Origin: Microvirga thermotolerans
GTDB lineage: Bacteria; Pseudomonadota; Alphaproteobacteria; Rhizobiales; Beijerinckiaceae
Assembly: GCF_009363855.1 (NCBI RefSeq)
Contig: NZ_CP045423.1
Span: 1,766,001 to 1,830,000 of the forward strand
Length of the DNA stretch: 64,000 nucleotides
Reading direction: 5' to 3'
Part shown: piece after piece, positions 1-7,462 of the stretch
Layout: each line of letters opens with the position of its first letter
How positions within the stretch are numbered: position 1 is the first letter of the stretch
Notes under the pieces: generated by a model
What the model was told of the DNA's origin: nothing
Seen by the model: the letters and a program-made list of their open reading frames with translations, nothing else
Databases searched by the model: none
Position numbers and translations under genes: made by a program

Positions 1-114
1 CGCATCGGCTGGATGAGCCATGCGGGCGCCAAGCTCGGCCCGGATCTCGTCTGCCCCGAAACCGGCCGCCGCTACCGTGAGACCGGCCCCAACACACTTG
101 AGGAGATTGCGTGA
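1..114 (+). CDS. C-terminal end of a sugar N-acetyltransferase (WbpD-like), partial
   Basis: Only the last 37 codons are inside the window, ending in TGA at 112-114. The tail reads through a GWMSHAGAKLG stretch and a CPETGRRYRE stretch. This resembles the C-terminal tail of left-handed beta-helix acetyltransferases that act on UDP-3-amino sugars (WbpD/WlbB type). The next gene is an aminotransferase of the WbpE type, and its ATG shares one base with this stop (TGATG), so the two are translationally coupled. Together they suggest synthesis of a diacetylated or aminated nucleotide sugar for surface polysaccharide. The assignment rests on a short tail plus context, so the exact substrate is unknown. 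Confidence 0.6.
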   Translation, partial: RIGWMSHAGAKLGPDLVCPETGRRYRETGPNTLEEIA

Positions 115-1268
115 TGTCGGAACCGATTGCCTTCATCGACCTGGCGGCCCAGCGCGAGCGGATCGGCTCCGCCATGGACGAGGCCATCCTGCGCGTCGTG
201 AACCACGGCGGCTACATCATGGGCCCCGAGGTCAAGACCCTCGAGGCCGACCTGTCCGCCTTCTGCGGCGCCAAGCACGTGATCTCCTGCGCCAACGGCA
301 CCGACGCGCTCGCCATGGTCCTGATGGCCAAGGGCGTGAAGGCGGGCGATGCCGTGTTCTGCCCCAGCTTCACCTTCGCCGCCACGGCCGAGGTGGTCGC
401 CTGGGTCGGCGCCACCCCGATCTTCGTCGACGTCCGCGAGGACACCTTCAATCTCGATATCGCCAGCCTCGAAGCCGGCCTGAAGACCGCCAAGTCGCTC
501 AACCTCAACCCGGTGGGCGTGATCCCGGTCGACCTCTTCGGCCTGCCCGCCGATTACGAGCCCATCGAGACCTTCTGCAAGCGCGAGGGCCTGTGGCTCA
601 TGTGCGACGCGGCCCAGAGCTTCGGCGCCTCCTACAAGGGCCGCAAGGTCGGCGTGATCGGCGATGCGACGACCACGAGCTTCTTCCCGGCGAAGCCTCT
701 CGGCTGCTACGGCGACGGCGGCGCCATCTTCACGAACGACGACGAACTCGCCACGGTCCTGCGCTCGATCCGCGTGCACGGCCAGGGCACCGAGAAGTAC
801 GACAACGTCCGCATCGGCGTGAACGGCCGCCTCGACACCATCCAGGCCGCCGTGCTCATCGAGAAGCTCAAGATCTTCCCGAGCGAGATCGAGGCCCGCG
901 ACCGGGTCGCGAAGTACTACAACGACAACCTGCGCGACGTCGCCCTCGTCCCGGAGGTTCCGGAGGGCTACACCTCCGTCTGGGCCCAGTACACCCTGCG
1001 CATGGGCAGCTTCGACCGCGAGCAGTTCCAGGCCGACCTCAAGGCCGCCGGCATCCCGACCGCGGTCTACTATCCGAAGCCGCTCCACCAGCAGACCGCC
1101 TACAAGGGCTATCCGGTGGCCGGCAACGGCCTGCCGGTCTCCGAGCGCCTCGCCAAGGAGGTCGTGAGCCTGCCGATGCATCCCTACCTCACCCCCGAGG
1201 TGCAGGACCGCATCATTGCGGCCGTGAAGGACGCCCTCGTCAAGCAGCGCAAGGCTGCCGCTGAGTAA
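114..1268 (+). CDS. DegT/DnrJ/EryC1/StrS family PLP aminotransferase (WbpE-like)
   Basis: This 384-residue protein is a nucleotide-sugar aminotransferase that transfers an amino group to a UDP-ketosugar in surface polysaccharide synthesis. Family hallmarks are the N-terminal FIDLAAQ start, the CANGTDALAM phosphate-binding segment near residue 60, the PVDLFGLPADY segment, the CDAAQSFGA segment with the cofactor-contacting Asp, and the FFPAKPLGCYGDGG motif whose Lys194 should carry PLP. A GTG at 111 lies directly before the ATG at 114. The ATG is chosen because it gives the usual one-base overlap with the upstream acyltransferase stop. A strong intrinsic terminator follows at 1298. Length is typical for the family. 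The sugar substrate is inferred only from the neighbour. Confidence 0.93.
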   Translation: MSEPIAFIDLAAQRERIGSAMDEAILRVVNHGGYIMGPEVKTLEADLSAFCGAKHVISCANGTDALAMVLMAKGVKAGDAVFCPSFTFAATAEVVAWVGATPIFVDVREDTFNLDIASLEAGLKTAKSLNLNPVGVIPVDLFGLPADYEPIETFCKREGLWLMCDAAQSFGASYKGRKVGVIGDATTTSFFPAKPLGCYGDGGAIFTNDDELATVLRSIRVHGQGTEKYDNVRIGVNGRLDTIQAAVLIEKLKIFPSEIEARDRVAKYYNDNLRDVALVPEVPEGYTSVWAQYTLRMGSFDREQFQADLKAAGIPTAVYYPKPLHQQTAYKGYPVAGNGLPVSERLAKEVVSLPMHPYLTPEVQDRIIAAVKDALVKQRKAAAE

Positions 1269-1297
1269 GGGATTCAGAAAACCGATCGTCGCGAGAG

Positions 1298-1324
1298 AGC
1301 CGGGCCGCAAGCCCGGCTTTTTTT
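1298..1324 (+). terminator. Rho-independent terminator after the aminotransferase gene
   Basis: A perfect 8-bp stem (AGCCGGGC at 1298-1305 with GCCCGGCT at 1311-1318) closes a 5-nt loop and runs straight into seven T residues. It ends the polysaccharide-sugar operon. Confidence 0.92.
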
Positions 1325-1419
1325 CGTCGAGGTTACAAGTTGACGTAACAATATTTGGCCCTAGCTTGGCCTTGTCCTGCTGCTATGAAGACGGAAGGTC
1401 TCTCAAGGGGGCGAAGACG

Positions 1420-2121
1420 ATGCGGCTGTCCGGGGTTCAGCTCTTCAAGGATCTGGGGATCGATCTCGCGCCCTACGAGGCGCGGGCGCATCTGCGCCGC
1501 TTCGACCCGGAGGAGATCCTGCTCGATTTCGACGACCTGTCCACGGACGTCTATTTCCTGCTCGCGGGCGAGGTGCGGGTCCTCATGCGCACCGCTTCGG
1601 GCAAGGAGGTCATCCTCGACGAGATGAAGTCCGGCGAGCTGTTCGGGGAGCTTGCCGCCCTGGACGGCATCAAGCGCTCGGCGAACGTGACCGCCCTGAC
1701 GAAGGGAGAGGCCTGCGTGATGCCCGCGGCCGTGTTCCGGGAACTGCTCTTCTCGAATGCCAAGGTGGCGGAGCGGCTGTTCTGCCTTATGGCCTCCCGC
1801 ATCCGCGAGCTCAACGCCCGCTTCGTCGAGCAGACCGTCCTCGACCTTCGGCACCGCCTCTATTCCGAGCTCCTGCGCCTTTCGGTGCCGCGTTCGGACA
1901 GGATGGGGGAGCGCGTGATCACGCCGCCGCCGTTCCACCACATCATCGCGGCGAGGATCGGCTGCCGCCGGGAGCAGGTGACCCGCGAGTTCACCATGAT
2001 GTCACAGGAAGGGCTCATCGAGCGCACGCGCGGCGCCCTGATCCTGCTGCAGCCGGAGGTCCTCAGGGCCCGTGTGGCGGAGGCGCTGCGCGAGGACGCC
2101 TGGCGCGGGCCGCGGCATTAG
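1420..2121 (+). CDS. Crp/Fnr family transcriptional regulator
   Basis: The 233-residue protein has an N-terminal cyclic-nucleotide-binding-type beta roll (about residues 20-125, with VYFLLAGEVRV and SGELFGELAALDG segments) and a C-terminal winged helix (about 150-220, recognition region IAARIGCRREQVTREF). No cysteine cluster for an Fe-S cluster of the Fnr kind is visible, so the effector is unknown. A TTG at 1366 would add 18 residues. The ATG at 1420 is preferred because an AAGGGGGCGAAG Shine-Dalgarno-like run lies just before it. The 80 bp upstream hold a GTTAC...GTAAC inverted repeat and an AT-rich stretch that may be the promoter. The gene stands alone between a terminator and a dispersed repeat. 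Confidence 0.9.
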   Translation: MRLSGVQLFKDLGIDLAPYEARAHLRRFDPEEILLDFDDLSTDVYFLLAGEVRVLMRTASGKEVILDEMKSGELFGELAALDGIKRSANVTALTKGEACVMPAAVFRELLFSNAKVAERLFCLMASRIRELNARFVEQTVLDLRHRLYSELLRLSVPRSDRMGERVITPPPFHHIIAARIGCRREQVTREFTMMSQEGLIERTRGALILLQPEVLRARVAEALREDAWRGPRH

Positions 2122-2265
2122 AGCCTTTTCAGGAGAAGTGAGAACCGGTTTTCGCTGGCGCGGCCCTCCGGGTCGCTGGCGCGGCCCTCCGGGTCCGTCC
2201 GACACTGCGGCCAATCAAGAGCTTCTGAGCGGAGTGCGATTCCATCGAAGCGCAATCCGCTCCAG
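2119..2265 (+). repeat. Dispersed intergenic repeat, copy 1 (with 21-bp internal duplication)
   Basis: It begins on the stop codon of the Crp/Fnr gene with TAGAGCCTTTTCAGGAGAAG and contains an ACCGGTTTTCGCTGGCGCGG core. It matches 47434-47560 in the same orientation and, more diverged, 40994-41092 in the opposite one. A 21-bp unit starting CGCTGGCGCGGCCC is present twice in tandem (2153-2173 and 2174-2194). The rest of the gap to 2415 holds a second related module (2262-2335, with an AGGGAACCGTTTTGCGCG segment). No coding potential is credible here. Confidence 0.8.
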
Positions 2266-2415
2266 AGCATCGAGCGCAAAAAAGGGAACCGTTTTGCGCG
2301 GAACGAGGCTCGAAATCGAAAGCCTGGAGCACCGGACGTCAGTTCGAATTCTCGTCCGATGCACAGGCGGATAGGGTAGGGCGCCCGGATCGCCCGTTGC
2401 CGGGCCCCGTCGGCT

Positions 2416-3060
2416 TCATTTTTTTCCGTAGGCGGCGAAGAACACCCGCAGCGCGTTCTCGACGTTGCGGCGGATCTCCTCGTCCGTCGGGCGGCTGCCG
2501 ACGGCGAACAGCAGGCGGCGCATGACGCCCGATTGGCAAAGGTCGAGGAAATGCTGGGCGGCAACCCCGGTGTCCTCAATGTCCAGGCGGCCGGCGGCGA
2601 CCTGGCTGTCGAGATAGCCCTTGAGGCGGGCAATGCCCTGGCAGGGGCCTGCTTCGTAAAACGCGTGGCCGAGCTGCGGCAGCTTGTTGGCCGCGCCGAT
2701 CACCATGCGCACCGAGGAGATGTGCTCGGGGTCGCCCATGCGGTTGAGATAGCTCGTGCCCAGCCGGGCCAGGACGCCGCGCACGTCGGGATCGTCTGCG
2801 TCGAGCCGGAAGAGTACCTCGGCCAGGCAGCGTTTCTCCTCGACGGTCAGGGCCTCGAAAAGCGCTTCCTTGCTGTTGAAGTAGACATAGAGAGTCCCTT
2901 TCGAGACCCCTGCCGCCTTCGCGATCTCCCCCATGCTCGCGCCGTCGAACCCCTGCGCGAGAAAGACCTGTCGGGCTCCTTCCAGGATCTGCCGGCGCTT
3001 GGCGTTGTCCGTGCCGTCCTCGGAAGCGGCGGGCGCCGGCGCGAAACTCGCGTTGCTCAT
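2416..3060 (-). CDS. TetR/AcrR family repressor, divergent from the efflux pair
   Basis: This 214-residue protein has an N-terminal TetR helix-turn-helix (about residues 22-70, GFDGASMGEIAKAAGVSKGT then LYVYFNSKEALF) and a C-terminal ligand domain of the usual length. An ATG at 3096 would add 12 residues, but it would lie inside the palindromic operator. The start at 3060 leaves the operator in the leader and has GGGAGGTGAC upstream. Divergent position next to an HlyD plus DHA2 pump is the classic arrangement for a drug- or toxicant-sensing repressor that controls itself and the pump. The ligand is not predictable. Confidence 0.9.
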   Translation of the reverse strand: MSNASFAPAPAASEDGTDNAKRRQILEGARQVFLAQGFDGASMGEIAKAAGVSKGTLYVYFNSKEALFEALTVEEKRCLAEVLFRLDADDPDVRGVLARLGTSYLNRMGDPEHISSVRMVIGAANKLPQLGHAFYEAGPCQGIARLKGYLDSQVAAGRLDIEDTGVAAQHFLDLCQSGVMRRLLFAVGSRPTDEEIRRNVENALRVFFAAYGKK

Positions 3061-3095
3061 GTGCGTTTTGTCACCTCCCGACAGGTTCTTCTCCA

Positions 3096-3116
3096 TTGAC
3101 CGAACCGTTCAGTCAA
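3096..3116. promoter_or_regulatory. TetR-type palindromic operator in the divergent promoter
   Basis: TGACCGAACCGTTCAGTCA at 3097-3115 is a 19-bp inverted repeat with one mismatched pair (TGAC-N-GAAC-C-GTTC-N-GTCA), and it extends by one T/A pair on each side. It lies 36 bp from the repressor start and 88 bp from the pump gene, so one repressor could control both directions. Confidence 0.8.
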
Positions 3117-3203
3117 ACCATATAAGGATCCCGCAGACGGATTCCAGTGTGCGCAGTGCCGCGGTTCGAGCCCACGTGGCCGGCATGCGAAGGTTGGCAA
3201 GAC

Positions 3204-4427
3204 ATGGCATATCGCGACGACGATACCCGATCCAAGGGCGAAGGTCCCTCTCCACAGGCGGACAGAGCTCCGCGGCCTGCGCCTGAGGCGGAGGGGGCAG
3301 CCGCCGTTCCGCAGGGAACGGGGGCGCCGGAGGGCAAGTCGCAGTCCCGGAAGAAGGCCAGGTTCGGCAAGAAGCCGGTTCTCCTCGCTGTTCTCCTCGC
3401 GGGCCTCGGGTTCGGCGGCTATGAGGGATATCATTGGTGGACTGTCGGCCGGTTCACGGTCTCGACGGACGACGCCTATGTCCAGGCCGACATCACGATC
3501 CTGTCCGCCAAGGTCTCCGGCTACGTGTCCTCCGTTGCGGTTTCCAACAACCAGAGCGTCAAGGCCGGCGACCTGATCGCCAAGATCGACGACGGCGACT
3601 ACCGGCTCGCCCTGCAGGCGGCCAAGGACAAGCTCGCCACCCAGCAGAGCGCCGTCGCGCGCATCGGCCAGCAGATCGAGGCCGCCAGGGCTTCCGTCGC
3701 CCAGGCGGAGGCGCAGGTGGCCGCCGCCAAGGCGGAAGCCGAGCGCGCCGCCGGGGATTTCGCGCGCCAGCAGCAGCTCGCCCAGTCCAACTATGCCAGC
3801 AAGGCCACCTTCGAGAACGCCAAGGCCGAGCGCGACCGTGCCGATGCCAACGTGAAAAGCGCTCAGGCGGCGCTCGCCCTGGCGCAGGCCAACGTTGACG
3901 TGCTCGCCGCCCAGCGGGCCGAGGCCCAGCGGGCCGTCGCGGAGCAGCAGACGGCCGTGGAGAAGGCCGAGCGCGACATTTCCTTCACCGAGATCCGCGC
4001 CCCGGTCGACGGGGTGATCGGCAACAAGGCCGTGGAGGTCGGGACCTTCGTGCAGCCAGGGGCGCGGCTTGCCGCGATCGTGCCGCTCGACAGCGTGCAC
4101 GTGGACGCGAACTTCAAGGAGACCCAGCTCGCCGCGCTCAGGCCCGGCCAGAAGGTCCATCTGACTGTCGACGCCTACCCGGAGGCGGACATCGTGGGCA
4201 CGGTCGAGAGCGTCGCTCCCGCGTCCGGCGCGGTGTTCAGCCTGCTGCCGCCGGAGAACGCGACCGGCAACTTCACCAAGATCGTCCAGCGCGTCCCCGT
4301 CCGCATCGAGGTGTCCGAGGAAGCCGCCCGCACGGGCATGCTGCGACCCGGCCTCTCGGTCGTCGTGAGCGTGAACACCCGCGAGCAGGCGGAGCCCCGG
4401 CAGACGACGCAGGCCGCCCGGCGCTGA
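3204..4427 (+). CDS. HlyD/EmrA family membrane fusion protein
   Basis: The periplasmic adaptor of an EmrAB-type efflux pump, 407 residues. A single N-terminal membrane segment lies at about residues 58-78 (LLAVLLAGLGFGGY). It is followed by the biotinyl-lipoyl-like half (VSTDDAYVQADITILSAKVS), a long Ala/Gln/Glu coiled coil (about 150-270), the second lipoyl half (EIRAPVDGVIGNKAVEVGTF) and a beta barrel. The first 57 residues are Pro/Gly/charge-rich and cytoplasmic. An upstream GTG at 3147 would add 19 residues, but the ATG at 3204 is the conventional start. The MFS pump follows 34 bp downstream, and a TetR operator precedes it. Confidence 0.93.
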   Translation: MAYRDDDTRSKGEGPSPQADRAPRPAPEAEGAAAVPQGTGAPEGKSQSRKKARFGKKPVLLAVLLAGLGFGGYEGYHWWTVGRFTVSTDDAYVQADITILSAKVSGYVSSVAVSNNQSVKAGDLIAKIDDGDYRLALQAAKDKLATQQSAVARIGQQIEAARASVAQAEAQVAAAKAEAERAAGDFARQQQLAQSNYASKATFENAKAERDRADANVKSAQAALALAQANVDVLAAQRAEAQRAVAEQQTAVEKAERDISFTEIRAPVDGVIGNKAVEVGTFVQPGARLAAIVPLDSVHVDANFKETQLAALRPGQKVHLTVDAYPEADIVGTVESVAPASGAVFSLLPPENATGNFTKIVQRVPVRIEVSEEAARTGMLRPGLSVVVSVNTREQAEPRQTTQAARR

Positions 4428-4461
4428 CGGTCCGAGGCACGCCAACCAGTCAGGACGCACC

Positions 4462-6063
4462 ATGGCCGCTTCCGCCGCCATAGCCGAAGGGACCCCGGTC
4501 TCCCGGCCCGCAGCACCCGCGAAGCCGGCGCCCGTCGGCGCGCGCCGGACCTTCGCGTTCATCTGCATGGTGTTCGGCATGTTCATGGCGATCCTGGACA
4601 TCCAGATCGTCTCCGCTTCGCTGGCCGAGATCCAGGCCGGGCTCTCGGCCTCCGCCGACGAGATTTCCTGGGTGCAGACGAGCTACCTGATCGCGGAGGT
4701 CATCATGATCCCGCTGTCGGGCACCCTGTCGCGCGTGCTCTCCACCCGGTGGATGTTCGTGATCTCGGCCGGCGGCTTCACCTTCATGAGCTTCATGTGC
4801 GCCATGTCGTCCTCGATCAACGAGATGATCCTCTGGCGCGCCCTCCAGGGCTTCATCGGCGGCGGCATGATCCCGACCGTCTTCGCCTCGGCCTTCACGA
4901 TCTTCCCGCCCGAGAAGCGTCCCGTGATCTCGCCGATCATCGGGCTCGTGGCGACGCTCGCGCCCACCGTGGGGCCGACCATCGGGGGCTACCTGACCGA
5001 CCTGTTCTCCTGGCACTGGCTGTTCCTGGTCAACATCGTGCCCGGCATCTTCGTCACGGTCTCCACCTACCTCCTCGTGGACTTCGACGAGCCGAACCTG
5101 GACCTGTTCAAGACCTTCGATTGGACAGGGCTCGCCTTCATGGCGGCCTTCCTGGGCTCGCTGGAATACGTGCTGGAAGAGGGACCCAACAACGACTGGT
5201 TCCAGGACGAGGCGGTGGCGGTGCTGGCGGCAGTCTGCGCCGTCGGCGCAATCGGGTTCTTCTACCGGGCGCTCACGGCGAAGCAGCCCATCGTGGACCT
5301 GCGCGCCTTCAAGGACCGCAACTTCCTGGCGGGCTCCTCCTTCAGCTTCGTCCTGGGGATCGGCCTCTACGGCCTCACCTATCTCTACCCCCTCTATCTC
5401 GGGCGGGTGAGGGGCTACTCGTCCCTGCAGATCGGCGAGACGATGTTCGTTTCCGGCGCCAGCATGTTCCTGATGGCTCCCGTCGCGGGGCGCCTGTCGC
5501 GCTCGCTCGACCCGCGGGTCATGATGGCCATGGGTTTCGGTTCCTTCGCCCTGGGCACCTGGCTCATCACGGGCCTGACCAAGGACTGGGACTTCTGGGA
5601 GCTGTTCCTGCCACAGGTCCTGCGCGGCGTGGGGTTGATGATCTGCATGGTGCCAATCAACAACATCGCCCTTGGAACCCTGCCGCCCGAGCGGATCAAG
5701 AACGCCTCCGGTCTCTACAACCTGACCCGCAACCTCGGCGGCGCGATGGGCCTCGCCATCATCAACACGGTTCTCAACAACCGGCTCGACCTCCATCTCC
5801 AGCGCCTCCACGAGAGCGTGAACTGGGCGCGCGCGACGGCGGTCGAGACCCTCGACGCCATGACCCGGACCTATCAGGGCCTCGGCTCGGACGCGGGGGC
5901 GGCGGCGCTCAAGACCATGACCCGCCTGGTGAGGCAGCAGGCGACGGTCATGTCCTTCGCCGACGTGTTCTACCTCCTTACCTTCCTCTTCCTGGCGCTC
6001 ATCGTCGCTCTGCCCTTCGTCAAGAAGCCGAGCGCCGCTGCCTCCGGCGGCGGGGGGCACTAA
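4462..6063 (+). CDS. DHA2 family MFS multidrug transporter (EmrB/QacA type)
   Basis: A 533-residue inner-membrane proton antiporter with about 14 predicted membrane segments. The first helix carries the DHA2 hallmark (FMAILDIQIVSASLAEIQ) and is followed by the WVQTSYLIAEV and PLSGTLSR segments. Motif C lies near residue 165 (LAPTVGPTIGGYLTDLFSWH), as in drug/H+ antiporters. With the upstream adaptor it should form a tripartite pump with a TolC-like channel encoded elsewhere. The pump is presumably induced when a toxic substrate releases the divergent TetR protein. The substrate is unknown. Confidence 0.94.
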   Translation: MAASAAIAEGTPVSRPAAPAKPAPVGARRTFAFICMVFGMFMAILDIQIVSASLAEIQAGLSASADEISWVQTSYLIAEVIMIPLSGTLSRVLSTRWMFVISAGGFTFMSFMCAMSSSINEMILWRALQGFIGGGMIPTVFASAFTIFPPEKRPVISPIIGLVATLAPTVGPTIGGYLTDLFSWHWLFLVNIVPGIFVTVSTYLLVDFDEPNLDLFKTFDWTGLAFMAAFLGSLEYVLEEGPNNDWFQDEAVAVLAAVCAVGAIGFFYRALTAKQPIVDLRAFKDRNFLAGSSFSFVLGIGLYGLTYLYPLYLGRVRGYSSLQIGETMFVSGASMFLMAPVAGRLSRSLDPRVMMAMGFGSFALGTWLITGLTKDWDFWELFLPQVLRGVGLMICMVPINNIALGTLPPERIKNASGLYNLTRNLGGAMGLAIINTVLNNRLDLHLQRLHESVNWARATAVETLDAMTRTYQGLGSDAGAAALKTMTRLVRQQATVMSFADVFYLLTFLFLALIVALPFVKKPSAAASGGGGH

Positions 6064-6101
6064 TCCCGAAGGATATCGACCGGCCGCCGCCGCTCCGGCG
6101 G

Positions 6102-6129
6102 CTTGATCCGCCTCCGCGAGATTCCCATC
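6102..6129 (+). promoter_or_regulatory. RpoH (sigma-32)-like promoter of the small heat-shock operon
   Basis: CTTGAT at 6102-6107 is followed after 16 bp by CCCATCT at 6124-6130. This fits the alphaproteobacterial heat-shock pattern (CTTG... then a C-rich, AT-ending -10). Transcription would start near 6135, just ahead of the structured leader. This is pattern matching, not a mapped start. Confidence 0.5.
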
Positions 6130-6135
6130 TCATGA

Positions 6136-6230
6136 GAGATGGCCGGGCTCCCGGGGAAGCCCGGCCGAACGGGCGCCGGCGCGCCCCGGCGCTCTCGGGT
6201 CCATGTTGCTCGACGGAGGATATGGCGATG
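6136..6230 (+). ncRNA. ROSE-like RNA thermometer in the hsp20 leader
   Basis: Three successive hairpins precede the hsp20 start. Hairpin 1 pairs 6141-6149 with 6158-6166 (9 bp). Hairpin 2 pairs GCGCCGG (6173-6179) with CCGGCGC (6186-6192). Hairpin 3 places CCATGTTGCT (6201-6210) opposite the Shine-Dalgarno and start (GGAGGATATGG, 6215-6225). The TTGCT facing GGAGGAT is the signature of ROSE elements, which hide the ribosome site at low temperature in rhizobial small heat-shock genes. The lack of T-runs argues against these hairpins being terminators. Confidence 0.75.
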
Positions 6231-6680
6231 AGAAGCTTCGATTTTTCCCCTCTCTACCGCTCCACGGTCGGCTTCGACCGCCTCTTCGACATGCTCGACC
6301 AGACCAGGGCCGAGGCAGCGCCCGGCTGGCCGCCCTACAATGTGGAGAAGTGCGGCGAGGACCGCTACCGCATCACCATGGCCGTGGCGGGCTTTTCTCC
6401 CGACGAGATCGAGATCGTCCAGCAGGAGAACGCCCTGAACGTCACCGGACACAAGCCCCCGGAGGACGGGGACGTTCAGTATCTGCACCGGGGCATCGCC
6501 ACGCGCAGCTTCAAGCAGACGTTCAACCTGGCCGACTACGTTACGGTAACTGGGGCGAACCTCGACAACGGCCTGCTGACCATCGACCTGGTCCGCGAGA
6601 TTCCCGAGGAGATCAAGCCCCGCCGCATCGAGATCGCGAGCGACGGCCACAGGACGGTCGAGCACGGGAAGGCAGCCTAG
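6228..6680 (+). CDS. Hsp20 small heat-shock protein (HspA/IbpA class)
   Basis: A 150-residue cytoplasmic holdase chaperone that binds unfolding proteins under heat stress. It opens with the class A signature MRSFDFSPLYRSTVGFDRLF, then an alpha-crystallin domain (about 35-130, with FSPDEIEIVQQENALNV and the GLLTIDLVREIPE end). An ATG at 6222 also exists. The ATG at 6228 is preferred since GGAGGA then sits 7 nt away and the family normally starts MR(T/S)FDFSPL. It is controlled by the RpoH-like promoter and ROSE leader, and it probably shares a transcript with the second Hsp20 gene 64 bp downstream. Confidence 0.94.
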   Translation: MRSFDFSPLYRSTVGFDRLFDMLDQTRAEAAPGWPPYNVEKCGEDRYRITMAVAGFSPDEIEIVQQENALNVTGHKPPEDGDVQYLHRGIATRSFKQTFNLADYVTVTGANLDNGLLTIDLVREIPEEIKPRRIEIASDGHRTVEHGKAA

Positions 6681-6744
6681 GCCGGTCGAGTCGCCCGGAC
6701 CCGTCGCGGGAGAGCTTCGGACCGAAACATGGAAGGAGGATGCC

Positions 6745-7266
6745 ATGAACATGCGCGATCTGATCCCCTGGGGCCGTCACCAACTCGGCTCGGGCCGGTC
6801 CCGGGAAGAAGGGGACCCCTTCATGACCCTGCACAGGGAGATGAACCGCCTCTTCGACGACGTCTTCCGCACCTTCGACATGAGCCCGTTCGGCGGCGGC
6901 ATGGGAGGCATGGGCCGAATGGCGGGCTGGCCGAGCCTCGAGGTCGTCGAGACGGACAAGGACGTCCGCGTCTCGGCGGAACTCCCCGGCCTCGAGGACA
7001 AGGACGTCGAGGTGCTCATGAACGACGGCGTCCTGACGATCCGCGGCGAGCGGAAATCCGAGGTCGAGGACAAGGACCGGTCGTTCAGCGAGCGCTATTA
7101 CGGCCGGTTCGAACGCCGAATCCCGATCCCCTGGGAGGTGGAGGCCGACAAGGTCGAGGCCTCGTTCCGGAACGGACTGCTGACCGTGACCATGCCCAAG
7201 TCGGCCCAGGCCGCCTCGCACGTCAAGCGAATCCCGATCAACGCCGCGGAGGCGACGAAGCACTGA
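6745..7266 (+). CDS. Hsp20 family protein (second, class C-like)
   Basis: A 173-residue alpha-crystallin protein, different in class from its neighbour. It has a Gly/Met-rich N-terminal arm (about residues 45-60), then a crystallin domain from SLEVVETDKDVRVSAELPGL to NGLLTVTMPKS, as in the HspC/Hsp16.5-like group. GGAGGA lies 4 nt before the ATG at 6745, and a second ATG two codons later has wider spacing. Two unlike Hsp20s together can form mixed oligomers, but that is inference. The TGA is embedded in a 13-bp palindrome (TGACCTGAGGTCA) and a strong hairpin follows. Confidence 0.93.
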   Translation: MNMRDLIPWGRHQLGSGRSREEGDPFMTLHREMNRLFDDVFRTFDMSPFGGGMGGMGRMAGWPSLEVVETDKDVRVSAELPGLEDKDVEVLMNDGVLTIRGERKSEVEDKDRSFSERYYGRFERRIPIPWEVEADKVEASFRNGLLTVTMPKSAQAASHVKRIPINAAEATKH

Positions 7267-7278
7267 CCTGAGGTCAAA

Positions 7279-7301
7279 GCGGCGGGGCCCGTCCCCGCCG
7301 C
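7279..7301 (+). terminator. GC-rich hairpin after the hsp20 pair
   Basis: GCGGCGGGG (7279-7287) pairs perfectly with CCCCGCCGC (7293-7301) around a 5-nt loop, 12 bp after the stop codon. No T-run follows, so it may be a weak terminator or a 3' stabilising structure. The rest of the gap to 7462 shows no other feature. Confidence 0.5.
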
Positions 7302-7462
7302 ACCGTGAGCCGGACGATGCGGTCCCGCCCACCGGCGAGGCCTCCGCCGGGGGCCTCTGGCCGCCTTGGGACGAGGGGGTTCATCCTGTTGTTTTCGCCG
7401 CACTTTCATCCTAGTTTGCGCGCTCCGTTCCAACTCTGACCCATGCCGGATACGCGACCAAA

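Noticed and set aside
2953-3096. Longer TetR start at 3096
   Set aside because: The ATG would lie within the palindromic operator, and no ribosome site precedes it. The start at 3060 has GGGAGGTGAC upstream.
6141-6192. GC-rich hairpins read as a terminator of the efflux operon
   Set aside because: There is no T-run, and they lie downstream of the RpoH-like promoter as part of the hsp20 leader, which ends in a ribosome-site hairpin.
7264-7276. TGACCTGAGGTCA palindrome as an operator
   Set aside because: It straddles the hsp20 stop codon, and the nearest downstream start is almost 200 bp away. Chance or a 3' structure is more likely.
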